Assembly (NCBI GenBank): GCA_018648945.1
Contig: JABGQJ010000011.1
Location: 1 to 28,536, forward strand
DNA from: Victivallales bacterium
Lineage (GTDB): Bacteria > Verrucomicrobiota > Lentisphaeria > Oligosphaerales > Lenti-02
Direction of reading: 5' to 3'
Length of the DNA: 28,536 nt
Below, one piece after another: positions 17,469-25,731 of this stretch (position 1 is the first letter of the stretch; every line of letters starts with the position of its first letter). A program made the position numbers and the translations under genes. Under the pieces are notes generated by a model. It searched no databases, had not been told where the DNA came from, and worked only from the letters and a program-made list of their open reading frames with translations.

Positions 17469-19930
17469 TCGCCAACCGCCTCGAAGGCCCCGGAAGCGGT
17501 GCCGGAGAAGGTGACCTGGGCAGCGTTGGCATCCTGGCAGCGGACCTGCAAGCCGCCAGTGCAAGAGACCATGGGCCGACACCGGAAGGGAGCAGTGAAG
17601 TGCACGGTCTCACCCGGCTGGGCGAAGCCACGCAGCACCCGTTCCGAACGTCGGTTCGGCCGGGCGTCGTAGCTGAACAACCCGAGCAGGGCCACTGGTC
17701 TGTCTTGGGCACGCACCTCGACTTGGTGCCAGCCGTAGCCGAGGCCCAGAATGCCGCGGCGGTTCTCCAGGAACAGTTCCCCGCCACCCTGAAGGGAGAA
17801 CGGCTCGTTACTGGCAAGGACAGCTCGTGCCTGTCCATCGACCAAGACCTCGAGTGTGCCACCTTCGGGCTGGTCCACGTAGGCCACCGAGAGGTCGGTG
17901 GCAACCACGTCGAGGGTCACGGATTGACCGGGCGTGAGGATCAGTTGCTTGCTGCCGTAGGGCGCGCCGACAGTGGATGCGAAATCGGTGACCTTGCCTT
18001 CGCCGCGCTGCCAGCGCGGGTGCTCGATGGGGAAGTGGCGGCGCCCAGGACAGACCTTGGCATCCACGGCGGTGAGTTTGGCGTCCTTGCCGGCGATCTC
18101 AAGGACATGGCGGTCACCCAGTCGCGTCCGGCCATGCCGGAACAGGGAGTTGCGGACATCGCGCCGGGGAGAGGAACGCCGGGAGGAGAGCTTCTGGCCA
18201 TCCACGTAGGGAACCGGGTTGCCCTCGCTGGTAGCTCCCCAGCAGTTGACGGCCGTGTCCTCGAAGACGAATAGACTGCCCGCCACCCGCGGATGGCCAG
18301 CGGGAAATGTGACCATCTCGCCCTCCCAGCCATAGGTGTTGGGGTGCGCCCGGTCGGGCAGAACCTGTTGAGGGAAACCGGCCTGAATCGGGTCGGCGCA
18401 CTCGAAAGCCTGTTCCAGTTGTTTGAACCACAGGTAGTGGCTCGCCGCCTGGGGATGTCCGTCGCGGGGGACCAGAGCATAGCGGTTTGCCCAGCGGGTG
18501 ACATCGTCTCCCACCTTGCCGTAGTCCAGGAAGGGAATGCCGTAGCGCAGCGAGAGGGCCTGAAGATCTCCCGGGTTGGGGGTGTAGCCCCCTGCATTCT
18601 GGAACATGCAGAAGGCGAATTCAGCTTGCGGATGGTGTCGCTGGATCCAGCGGATCATGCCCTCGAACACGGCCACTTCGTCGGGCGTGTCGGTCTTCTC
18701 ATTGGCCCCGCTGCCGAAGATCACCAGATCCGGTCCCGGTCCCCCAGGCCGTTCCATCAGCTCGGGGTGGAGCGTGCCCCAGTCCCCGCCGGCAGTGTAG
18801 CCGTTGGCATTCTCACTGGGGGGAATGCGCAACGAGCAATACTCGGCCAGCCCGGAGTGGGCCTCGCCGACGCAGGAGCCATCGCAGGCCATGAAATTGA
18901 GGAGAATCTTGCTCACCGGCAGGTTGAACTTGCGCATCAGTTCCAGCCGCAACCGTCCAGCGTAGTCCGCGTAGTGCTGGCTCCATCCCACGTAGCCCGC
19001 CAGGTCGGGCCGCCCCGCCTTCTCGGCAGCAAAGGTGCGATCAACGATAGGTTGCTTGAAGGTCTCCGACTTGGGATCCTCGTCGTACACGTACATGGGT
19101 GGATTGGCACTGCCCCGGTCGATGCTGGAACCCATGAGCAGAATGTGGATGGCCTCACCTTTCCAGAGCTTCTGCATCGTGCGAGGCAGATGCCGGTAGG
19201 TGGTCGGCAGCGGGCGGCTGGCGCTGGCCCGGGGGCTCGGTTCGGCGGTGGCGGTGAGGGAGGGCCACCAGACCCAGACCGGCTTGTCAGAGGTGTTCGC
19301 GAACTCCACGCGGAGCGCGATGGTGTTGGTGTCAGCCGAGTGGGATTCCCGGTCGTCACGATGGAATGTCCCGGGAATCTTGAGTCCCGGCAGCGACAAC
19401 TCAATGCGCCCCGTCCCGGCCTTCCTGTCCTCGTGGGTAGCAGCAGCAACGAGTTCGCCCCGGCTGTGCTTCGGGAAGGTCCGCTTGTCGCCCATGCCAA
19501 ACGCCGCCGGGCTCCAGCTCCCATCCTCGCTGTCCAGCTTGAGCATCAGCACCCGCGCCCGCAGGCCCTCCGTACTTTCCTGGTATCCATAGGCATGCAG
19601 GCTGATCGTGTCGCCGTGGGCCAAGCCAAGCTCCGGCAAGGTCGCGAACTGCCAGAACCGCTTGCCCGGCTGAATCTGAACCAGACTCCCCGTGGAGAAG
19701 GGGGGACGGACGGCATCGCTGGCGTGGGACTCCCGCAGCACCGTGATGTCGCCCCAGGCGTCCGTGTTCCAGCAGGCCACATTGTGGTGGCTGTAGCTGT
19801 TGGCCTGGCCATCCCGATGGTTGGCGAAGGCATGGAATTGGTAGCTGGGATTGACCAACAAGTTGGGGACGGCGTGGGCGGCCGCGCCTGCGACGAGGCC
19901 AAGGCACATGGATTGCACGGTACGGGTCAC
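17465..19930 (-). CDS. Large exported SGNH/GDSL-type esterase with flanking beta-sandwich-like regions
   Basis: The GTG at 19928-19930 overlaps the preceding stop (GTGA), has GAGGAGAG upstream and gives 821 aa. Residues 1-20 look like a signal peptide with cleavage near AHA (18-20). Residues 21-240 appear beta-rich and may be a carbohydrate-binding module. The central SGNH hydrolase shows ILLMGSSIDRG (263-273, nucleophile probably S269), MACDGSCVG (347-355), FGSGANEKTD (405-414, block III) and RDGHP (489-493, likely catalytic Asp-x-His). The last 300 residues look like another beta-sandwich. Such enzymes often remove acetyl groups from polysaccharides, but the substrate here is unknown. Confidence 0.78.
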   Translation of the reverse strand: MTRTVQSMCLGLVAGAAAHAVPNLLVNPSYQFHAFANHRDGQANSYSHHNVACWNTDAWGDITVLRESHASDAVRPPFSTGSLVQIQPGKRFWQFATLPELGLAHGDTISLHAYGYQESTEGLRARVLMLKLDSEDGSWSPAAFGMGDKRTFPKHSRGELVAAATHEDRKAGTGRIELSLPGLKIPGTFHRDDRESHSADTNTIALRVEFANTSDKPVWVWWPSLTATAEPSPRASASRPLPTTYRHLPRTMQKLWKGEAIHILLMGSSIDRGSANPPMYVYDEDPKSETFKQPIVDRTFAAEKAGRPDLAGYVGWSQHYADYAGRLRLELMRKFNLPVSKILLNFMACDGSCVGEAHSGLAEYCSLRIPPSENANGYTAGGDWGTLHPELMERPGGPGPDLVIFGSGANEKTDTPDEVAVFEGMIRWIQRHHPQAEFAFCMFQNAGGYTPNPGDLQALSLRYGIPFLDYGKVGDDVTRWANRYALVPRDGHPQAASHYLWFKQLEQAFECADPIQAGFPQQVLPDRAHPNTYGWEGEMVTFPAGHPRVAGSLFVFEDTAVNCWGATSEGNPVPYVDGQKLSSRRSSPRRDVRNSLFRHGRTRLGDRHVLEIAGKDAKLTAVDAKVCPGRRHFPIEHPRWQRGEGKVTDFASTVGAPYGSKQLILTPGQSVTLDVVATDLSVAYVDQPEGGTLEVLVDGQARAVLASNEPFSLQGGGELFLENRRGILGLGYGWHQVEVRAQDRPVALLGLFSYDARPNRRSERVLRGFAQPGETVHFTAPFRCRPMVSCTGGLQVRCQDANAAQVTFSGTASGAFEAVGE

Positions 19931-20844
19931 GGTTTGCTCTCCTCTGGGGGGAAACGCTGGGTTCCTAGATCGGTGTCGAAGCGGAGTAGGAAGGGCCTGT
20001 CGGCAGAACGGGTGTCTTGGCAGAGCCCCCAGCGGACGCCGGGCTCGGCACCGTCCACAAAGTGGTCGTTGCGGAACGGCCCCGGGGCGGCGGGAGGCAT
20101 GCACGAACACACCTTCCCGAACGTGACGCCATCCGGAGCCCAACGCAAGGAGTTCCCGTCGGGACCGACCGCGCAGAACAAACCGGCCACGCCGCCCGCA
20201 TGGGGCCAGCAACAGACCTCGTGGCCACCATCGACCAACGGGCTCGCGGGATGCTTGCAGTACGGGCCGCCAGGGGACGCCGCGGTGGCCAAGCCCATCT
20301 TGGTCTCGGCCGGCGAGTGTTGCTGCTGACGCCCCTTGTAGTAAAGCCAATAGGCCCCCTTGCGCACGACCAGACACGCATCGTCCACCCGCAAGCTGTC
20401 AAAGGCAGCGGGAGCGATGCTGGGGAGCAACAGGGGGTTCTGGGCGAGCTTTCGCCACGGGCCATTGGGACCGTCGCTCACCGCCGCACCGATCGCGGTG
20501 GCCGTGCAATTCGGGCCACCGCCATCGTTGTCGAAGGGCTTGGGAACAGCCGTGTAGAACAGCCAATAGCGTCCCTCGGCGACCAGGATCGTCGGCGTGA
20601 ATACCCCGTTGCCGTCCCAGGCGTCGTCGGGACCCGTGCCAACTGCCTTCTCCTGTTCGGCCCAGAAAAGTCCATCCTCCGAAGTGGCATGCCAGACGGT
20701 GGCGAAGTAGCCAGATCGGTCTGCCGTAGCCCTGGAATACCAGACATGGTACATACCATCGACCCGAATCACGGGGCTGGGGTCGCGGCGAGTGATGCCG
20801 GGCTCGTAGGGCAGCGCAATCTGGTACTGGAAGCGGGCTTCCAC
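19927..20844 (-). CDS. Five-bladed beta-propeller glycoside-hydrolase-like protein (GH43/GH32/GH117-like)
   Basis: This 305-aa protein starts at the GTG at 20842-20844, which has AGGAGGG 8 bases upstream. It lies 13 bases after the preceding gene, and a longer frame would overlap that gene. Blade-like repeats are visible: RDPSPVIRVDGMYHVWYSR at about 20-38 with D21 as likely catalytic Asp, FTPTILVAEGRYWLFYT at about 82-98, and RVDDACLVVRKGAYWLYYKG at about 152-171. The pattern Asp-Pro-x-Pro-hydrophobic followed by YW-hydrophobic-(W/Y)Y is typical of clan GH-F/J and GH117-like propellers. No signal peptide is apparent, so it may act on imported oligosaccharides. Exact family and substrate are not clear. 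Confidence 0.75.
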   Translation of the reverse strand: MEARFQYQIALPYEPGITRRDPSPVIRVDGMYHVWYSRATADRSGYFATVWHATSEDGLFWAEQEKAVGTGPDDAWDGNGVFTPTILVAEGRYWLFYTAVPKPFDNDGGGPNCTATAIGAAVSDGPNGPWRKLAQNPLLLPSIAPAAFDSLRVDDACLVVRKGAYWLYYKGRQQQHSPAETKMGLATAASPGGPYCKHPASPLVDGGHEVCCWPHAGGVAGLFCAVGPDGNSLRWAPDGVTFGKVCSCMPPAAPGPFRNDHFVDGAEPGVRWGLCQDTRSADRPFLLRFDTDLGTQRFPPEESKP

Positions 20845-20857
20845 AGGGGCTGCCCTC

Positions 20858-21631
20858 CTATGCGCCGCCCAGTGCCTCGAAACAGGCCCGGTAGTAGCGC
20901 AGCAACTCGGTCGCGGAGGCGATATCGCTAACCCCGGGGATCTCGGCCAGGCAGAAACCATCGTAGCCTGCCCCCTTCATCAGGGAGAAAAGCTGCCGGT
21001 AGGGATAGCCACAGTAGAGCCGGTTGATGTGGGACAGACCAATGCGGTCAGCAAGGAGCGCGAAGTGGTCCTCGAGCTTGCCGTCCTCGTCCAGGTCTGC
21101 CGGGTAGTTGGCGTTCCAGCAGATCTTCGCGTTGGGATGATCCGCAGTCTGCATGATCTCGGCCATGCGAGGCACGTGGCAGGTGTCGCGACCATGCACT
21201 TCGACCCGGATCTCCACACCGAAATCGGCGGCATCGGCCGCCACTTCGTTCAGAGCGCAACCAATCTGGGCAAGCGTCCGTTCCGCCGGCACGTCCTTGG
21301 GGAGGCCGTTGGGACGGACCTTCACGCCCGTGGCCCCGACCGCTGCCGCCAGTCGCACATACTCCTTCGTACCCTCGATATTCGCCCTCACCTCCTCAGG
21401 ATCGGCAGAATGGTACTCGAAGGCGCTGCCCAGCCCCACCAGGACCACAGGTGAGTCCGCGAACTTGGCCCGGACTTCCGCGCGAGCGGCCTCGGCCAGC
21501 TCCACCTCCACCCCATGGGCATGGGTAGTGCGCAACTCCACGCCAGTCAGCCCCACTTCCGTGCAGACCCGGATGATCGTGTCCACGTCCCAGCTCGCGG
21601 CGATGTTGTAGGTGACAATTCCCAGCTTCAT
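20858..21631 (-). CDS. Xylose-isomerase-like TIM-barrel protein (sugar phosphate isomerase/epimerase family)
   Basis: This 257-aa TIM barrel starts at the ATG at 21629-21631, with AGGAG 8 bases upstream. The start MKLGIVTYN and barrel motifs GLTGVELR and GATGVKVRP are typical. Likely metal ligands are E144 (VEVHGR), H201 (SHIN) and E230 (LAEIPG). Where many relatives have Asp it has WNAN (172-175), a variant to note. Members isomerise or epimerise keto-sugars, but sequence does not give the substrate. It precedes the propeller glycosidase by 13 bases, and the pair continues into the SGNH gene by overlap, so the three probably share one message. Confidence 0.86.
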   Translation of the reverse strand: MKLGIVTYNIAASWDVDTIIRVCTEVGLTGVELRTTHAHGVEVELAEAARAEVRAKFADSPVVLVGLGSAFEYHSADPEEVRANIEGTKEYVRLAAAVGATGVKVRPNGLPKDVPAERTLAQIGCALNEVAADAADFGVEIRVEVHGRDTCHVPRMAEIMQTADHPNAKICWNANYPADLDEDGKLEDHFALLADRIGLSHINRLYCGYPYRQLFSLMKGAGYDGFCLAEIPGVSDIASATELLRYYRACFEALGGA

Positions 21632-21773
21632 CCGTTCGCTCCTGTTCGCATCTGTCGGGGACCAGACTCCCATCCGCGCCCCCCTGGGACCACGACGCCA
21701 AAGGAGTGGCGGAACCAATTCGCTCTAGCTTGACCCATCCATGCACGTCGTCACGGAAGTAGATCAGGCTAGG
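21632..21773 (-). other. panD-isomerase intergenic region
   Basis: These 142 bases hold the ribosome-binding site of the downstream isomerase at the low-coordinate end. I see no strong promoter, no hairpin longer than 5 bp with a short loop, and no T-tract after panD. GGGACCA occurs twice. A promoter could be present but is not recognisable by eye. Confidence 0.4.
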
Positions 21774-22130
21774 TCACTTGAGTTCGAGGACGTTGTTGGC
21801 CGCGTCAAGGATCGCCACCTTGGGCTTCGTCGTGGCGGCCACTTCGACAGGCACGGAGCCGAAGGTCATGATCGTCAGCATGTCCCCAGGCTGGCCACGA
21901 CGGGCAGCGGCCCCGTTCAGGCAGAACTCCCGGGAACCGCGCCGGCCCACGATGATGTACGTCTCGAGCCTCTCGCCATTGGTTTGGTTCACCACGAGAA
22001 TCCTCTCGAAGGGGAACATGCCCACCACATCCATCAACTCAGGGTCGATGGTAAGGCTTCCCTCATACTCCAGCTCGCAAGCCGTGAGAGTGACTCGGTG
22101 CAGTTTGCTGCGTAGAATCTGAACGTCCAT
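21774..22130 (-). CDS. panD: Aspartate 1-decarboxylase (pyruvoyl enzyme)
   Basis: PanD makes beta-alanine for pantothenate and coenzyme A. The 118-aa proenzyme begins at the ATG at 22128-22130 (MDVQILRSKLHR). The self-cleavage site G24-S25 (EYEGSLTID) is conserved at the same positions as in E. coli, where Ser25 becomes the pyruvoyl group. The later YIIVGRRGS and NGAAARRGQPGD match the catalytic Tyr/Asn region. The ribosome-binding site is weak (GAAG). It stands between a TRAP-type lipoprotein gene and a sugar isomerase gene, with no panB or panC nearby. A hairpin in the upstream spacer may separate its expression from that of its neighbour. Confidence 0.97.
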   Translation of the reverse strand: MDVQILRSKLHRVTLTACELEYEGSLTIDPELMDVVGMFPFERILVVNQTNGERLETYIIVGRRGSREFCLNGAAARRGQPGDMLTIMTFGSVPVEVAATTKPKVAILDAANNVLELK

Positions 22131-22153
22131 AGGTGTCGCTTCGCGTTGCGTTT

Positions 22154-22186
22154 CAGCACCGTGCCGCAGGGCGCGGCACGATGCTG
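22154..22186 (-). terminator. Imperfect 13-bp hairpin between dctP-like gene and panD
   Basis: Arms at 22154-22166 (CAGCACCGTGCCG) and 22174-22186 (CGGCACGATGCTG) pair with one mismatch around a 7-base loop. It lies 32 bases after the lipoprotein stop. No U-tract follows on the minus strand, so it is a weak terminator, an mRNA-stabilising stem or an attenuator ahead of panD. Confidence 0.45.
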
Positions 22187-22218
22187 AGTCATATGGTCTC
22201 AGCCCCAATCCGAAAGGC

Positions 22219-23268
22219 CTATTTGCCTTCGGTGCGGGCCTTCTCGATGATCTCTTGGAGCCTCTTGAGCACCTCGTCGCCGGGAAGACCAGCGTCCTTG
22301 GTTCTGGCAACGTAGTCGTCGAGAACAGGTTGGACGGCGGCCACGGCCTTGATCTCTTCCTCGGCCGAGAGAACCGTGATGGGGCGCTCAAGTTCCTTGA
22401 CAAATTCACGGCCTTCCTTGTCCGCCTGGTCCCAGGCGGCACCGTGCTTCTCGATCCATTCGTCGTTGACCTTGGCGATGGTCTCGCGAAGATCCTGGGG
22501 CAAGCTGTGCCAGACGTCCAGGTTCATCACGACGAACATACTGGTGGTGTAGCCGATGATCGAAAGGTCGGTCACACTCTTGACCACCTCTCCCTGCTTC
22601 CAACCCTTGAGCGTCTCGATTGGGCAGAGCGTGGCATCCACGGTCCCCTTACTCAGGGCGTCGTAGGTTTCGGGCTGGCTCATCCCAACAGCGACGCTGC
22701 CAAGGGCTTCCGCAACCTTCGCGGAAAGACCGGTGCCCCGCACCTTCAGCCCTTTGAAGTCCGCCATGGAATGCACGGGCTTGTTGGTGGCCAGGATCCC
22801 GGGACCATGGGCATGGATGTACATTACCTTGACCTTGGAAAGCTCCTTGGGCTTGAACTCCTTGATGATCACATTGGCGGCCTTGGTGGCAGTCATCCCA
22901 TCGGGGTAGCCGAGGGGCAGATCGACAGCTTCCATCAGGGGGAACTTCCCGCGGGTGTAGGCGAAGCAGCTCATGCCGAGCTCGGAGGCGTTGTTCACCA
23001 CGCCCTGATACACGTTCGGCGCCTTGGTCAGCACGCCGGCTGCATGGACCTGAATCTGGACCCGGCCATTGGTACGCGTCTTGATCTCATCGGCCCAGGC
23101 CTGCGCGGTCACACACTGGATATGACTGTCGGGGAAGAAGATACTGTACTTGAGTCGATAGATGTCCTGTCCATCTGCCGTCTTCTCGGCCTTCCGGCAA
23201 CCGGCTAGGCCAAAGATCAGAGCCACCACCGCCAGAGTCGTCGCCATCGCTTTGAGGTACTTCGTCAT
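22219..23268 (-). CDS. TRAP transporter solute-binding lipoprotein (DctP family)
   Basis: DctP-type proteins capture organic acids, commonly uronates or other sugar acids, for a sodium-driven DctQM permease. The 349-aa product starts at the ATG at 23266-23268 with GGAG upstream. It has a lipoprotein signal with lipobox LAGC (C24), so it should be membrane-anchored rather than freely periplasmic. Family features include [36 protein letters not shown] and the segment FKGLKVRG preceding the ligand-binding Arg region. No dctQ or dctM gene is visible, so the permease must lie elsewhere or outside the window. Hairpins flank the gene on both sides. Confidence 0.9.
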   Translation of the reverse strand: MTKYLKAMATTLAVVALIFGLAGCRKAEKTADGQDIYRLKYSIFFPDSHIQCVTAQAWADEIKTRTNGRVQIQVHAAGVLTKAPNVYQGVVNNASELGMSCFAYTRGKFPLMEAVDLPLGYPDGMTATKAANVIIKEFKPKELSKVKVMYIHAHGPGILATNKPVHSMADFKGLKVRGTGLSAKVAEALGSVAVGMSQPETYDALSKGTVDATLCPIETLKGWKQGEVVKSVTDLSIIGYTTSMFVVMNLDVWHSLPQDLRETIAKVNDEWIEKHGAAWDQADKEGREFVKELERPITVLSAEEEIKAVAAVQPVLDDYVARTKDAGLPGDEVLKRLQEIIEKARTEGK

Positions 23269-23307
23269 CGTCCTGTCTCCGTTGGGGTTCTCCTGCCCGC
23301 CACGCCC

Positions 23308-23328
23308 GCCTGGAAGCACTTTCCAGGC
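23308..23328 (-). other. Hairpin between TIM-barrel isomerase gene and dctP-like gene
   Basis: Perfect 8-bp arms at 23308-23315 (GCCTGGAA) and 23321-23328 (TTCCAGGC) enclose 5 bases, about 18 bases after the isomerase stop. No U-tract follows. It may protect an mRNA end or reduce read-through, as binding-protein genes are often expressed more than their neighbours. Confidence 0.4.
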
Positions 23329-23346
23329 CAAGTCGCGACGTCCGAC

Positions 23347-24207
23347 CTACTGGTCGATCTTGGAACGTAGGAAGCTCACGGCAAGGCGGATATCTGCCGC
23401 CGGATCGTCGCCCACTTCGCGCTCGATGGTGAGGTAGCCTTCATAGCCGATCTCCACCAGCGCCTTCAGGTAGTTGTCCCAGTCCACCGCACCCTCGCCG
23501 AGGGGCAGTTCGTTGAACAGCTCGCCAATGTTGAGCCCCTCGATGCCGCCTTCGGCAAAGGAAGCGTAGACCTGCACGGGGTCGCAGGGCTTGTACTGCA
23601 CACCATCCTTGGCGTGGGTGTGCACGATATACTCGCGAAGGGTGTATACCGCCGCCACGGGATCATCGTTCAGCACCATGATGAGATTGGCGGGATCGAG
23701 GTTCACGCCGAAACCGGGGGATGCCACATCATCCAGGAAGCTCTTCAGGCGAGTGGCCGGTTCGGGACCGGTCTCGATGGCAAAGGTCACGCCACGCTCG
23801 GCCGCGTAGGCCCCAAGCTCCTTGCACGCGGCCAGCTGGTTCTGGTAGATCTCGTCGCTTGTGTCTTCTGGGACCACGCCGATATGGGTCGTGACCACGC
23901 GCGTCCCCAGATCGACGGCGAGGTCCACGATGGCCTTGGAGCGACGGATCTTCTCGGCATTCTCGGCCGCAACCTGGAAGCCATGGCCACCCAGATCGCC
24001 GCAGAGGGCGGCGATCTCCAACCCTTGGGAATCGACCAGAGCCTTGAATTCGTTCCGGCGCGTGGCGTCCAGGGCCTCGGCGGCCATGTCGCCCTCGACC
24101 ACGTAGACCTGCATGCCGTCGGCACCCACGTCCTTGGCCTTGCGCACCCCATCGGGGATGGCCAGGCCGAAGGAATCGACCATCACACCGATCTTGAGGT
24201 TCGCCAT
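23347..24207 (-). CDS. Xylose-isomerase-like TIM-barrel sugar isomerase/epimerase
   Basis: This 286-aa TIM barrel starts at the ATG at 24205-24207 with AGGA upstream and begins MANLKIGVMVDSF. A complete metal-binding set is visible: E145 (AIETGPE), D171 (NLDPAN), H196/H198 (VHTHAKD) and E262 (TIEREVG). LPLGEGAVDWDNY at 234-246 is a typical late-barrel motif of this family. It probably isomerises or epimerises a keto-sugar or sugar phosphate. The substrate cannot be told from sequence. It lies 13 bases after the ceramidase-like gene and 78 before the solute-binding lipoprotein gene, which suggests one catabolic unit. Confidence 0.9.
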   Translation of the reverse strand: MANLKIGVMVDSFGLAIPDGVRKAKDVGADGMQVYVVEGDMAAEALDATRRNEFKALVDSQGLEIAALCGDLGGHGFQVAAENAEKIRRSKAIVDLAVDLGTRVVTTHIGVVPEDTSDEIYQNQLAACKELGAYAAERGVTFAIETGPEPATRLKSFLDDVASPGFGVNLDPANLIMVLNDDPVAAVYTLREYIVHTHAKDGVQYKPCDPVQVYASFAEGGIEGLNIGELFNELPLGEGAVDWDNYLKALVEIGYEGYLTIEREVGDDPAADIRLAVSFLRSKIDQ

Positions 24208-24220
24208 GTTTTCCTGCTCC

Positions 24221-25531
24221 TTACTTCAATCCGGCCGCCAGTCGGGCGGCGGCCTCGATCATCCGCAGCCCTGCTTCGGGCTTGAAAAAGCTCAGTCGGG
24301 CCTCATAGCCGGTTGCCTCGGGCGTTGGAATATACCCCTGTAGCTCGCCGTTGGCCAGACTCACGACAAAGGCCCCCGGCACACGGCGCTTCAATTCCAG
24401 AGCGTATTCCACGAAACACTCGCCTGGAAGGCAGGCCAGGAAGGCATCGCCTACCCGCAACACCTGGATCTCGATGGGCAGGTACTCCTCCAAAACCCGC
24501 GCCGTAGCCCCTTCCTTCTGGGCTTGGGCCAGGGTCACTCGCTCTTCGGCTCCGAAGACGGTGCATTCGGCGGTCCGCACGGGCCCGTGGGGCGCGCCTG
24601 CCGCCTTCAACCCCTCATATTCGGCGATGGCTTCGGCGAGTTCCCGTTCGGCGTTCGCCACCGTGCCGAAATCGCGGGACGGCAGATCGATGAACTCGCG
24701 CGCGCCGCCAAGGACAACGTCGTTGGCAAAGGCATCGTCGGGCACGTCGGCAACAGCGGTGCGCACTTGCTGGCCCAGCAATTCGCCAAGCCGCCGGGCT
24801 TCCGCAAACGTCTGGGCTTTCACGTGGTAGCGAGGACTCAGATTGCCACTGGGCCCATTGTGGTAGAGCACCCGCACGCCGGGCAAACTGCGCTCCAGAA
24901 GCATGCGGGTATAGCCAGGAAAGTCGGCGGAAACATAGGGAGAGTCCTCGTGCAGCACCGTCGGGTGCATCGAGTAGATCATCTGCAGAGCCAGCGGGCG
25001 ATGGTCGGCAAGCGAGCGAACGTAGACCAGCCCCACCTCCGGATCGCGCACCGCCTCCGGGCTCAACCGATTGCCCCCCACGCCCTCGCTGTAGGCGCTC
25101 GTGATCGCCAGTTCGGCCGGTCCGGCGGTGCGCACGGCTTCCGTCGCCGCATCGACAAGCGCCTGCCGCACTCGCGCCATGTAGCCCGGATCGGGCACGG
25201 GGACCAGCGGGTCGTCGCGCCAGGACAGGATCTCGTTGGTGATCGGCCCCGAATGGGTATGGGTGGCGGAGATCGTCACCCGTTCGGCGGCTACACCGGT
25301 GACACTCTCGATCTCGGCTCGCACGTCCCGCGCGAGGCCATGCGGCACAAACAGCAGGTCCACGGCAATACTCAGGATCCCGTCCTCGCCATCGCCCAGA
25401 GAGAGCGCCGTCACCAGCAAGGGATCGTTGATGCCGCGACTGTACCGCTCCACATGGGGATAGCCCACCAGGAAAAGCGGTGTAGTGGGAGAGATATCGC
25501 GTGTCGCCACGCCAGCAGAGAGCTGTGCCAT
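24221..25531 (-). CDS. Neutral/alkaline ceramidase-like metallohydrolase
   Basis: This 436-aa protein starts at the ATG at 25529-25531 with GAGGAAG upstream. It resembles the catalytic half of neutral ceramidase. The zinc-site pattern is complete: H91 and H93 (SATHTHSGP), H189 (MHPTVLH), E371 (CLPGECF) and Y400 (GYIPTPEAT). The ceramidase nucleophile region corresponds to NGPSGNLSPR with S232. It lacks a signal peptide and the C-terminal immunoglobulin-like domain of true ceramidases (over 600 aa). A cytoplasmic amidase or ester hydrolase acting on another substrate is thus likely. It sits 200 bases after the glycoside-hydrolase-like gene and 13 before an isomerase gene. Confidence 0.82.
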   Translation of the reverse strand: MAQLSAGVATRDISPTTPLFLVGYPHVERYSRGINDPLLVTALSLGDGEDGILSIAVDLLFVPHGLARDVRAEIESVTGVAAERVTISATHTHSGPITNEILSWRDDPLVPVPDPGYMARVRQALVDAATEAVRTAGPAELAITSAYSEGVGGNRLSPEAVRDPEVGLVYVRSLADHRPLALQMIYSMHPTVLHEDSPYVSADFPGYTRMLLERSLPGVRVLYHNGPSGNLSPRYHVKAQTFAEARRLGELLGQQVRTAVADVPDDAFANDVVLGGAREFIDLPSRDFGTVANAERELAEAIAEYEGLKAAGAPHGPVRTAECTVFGAEERVTLAQAQKEGATARVLEEYLPIEIQVLRVGDAFLACLPGECFVEYALELKRRVPGAFVVSLANGELQGYIPTPEATGYEARLSFFKPEAGLRMIEAAARLAAGLK

Positions 25532-25731
25532 TCGTGCTTCCTCGGTGATTGGCGCCGCCTGTGACCACTCGGCAGCAACTCCGCAACCATGCCAACCCCG
25601 CCGCAGAATGCAAGGCCGAACGGCTTGCACAAGCGAAGCACAAGCACCCCGACTCGCCGATCTTCCTCGCTACAGACGGAGACTGTTCCTGCCCTGGGCA
25701 CCATGCCATCGGGCAAGGGCCAGCCTTGTCC
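25532..25731 (-). other. 200-base intergenic region with a repeated 8-mer
   Basis: The region separates the large glycoside-hydrolase-like gene from the ceramidase-like gene. GCACAAGC occurs at 25627-25634 and 25638-25645, 11 bases apart, about one helical turn, which would suit an operator. The first copy also forms a short inverted repeat with GCTTG at 25623-25627. I see no confident promoter, tRNA or coding sequence here. The ceramidase ribosome-binding site is at the low-coordinate end. Confidence 0.35.

Noticed and set aside
18293..20329. A 678-codon plus-strand open frame
   Set aside because: It is antisense to the SGNH esterase and the propeller protein and carries no motif. It is explained by high GC at third positions.
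19931..20377. A longer SGNH protein reaching into the propeller gene
   Set aside because: The extension is antifamily low-complexity sequence. The GTG with GAGGAGAG and a signal-peptide-like start fits much better.
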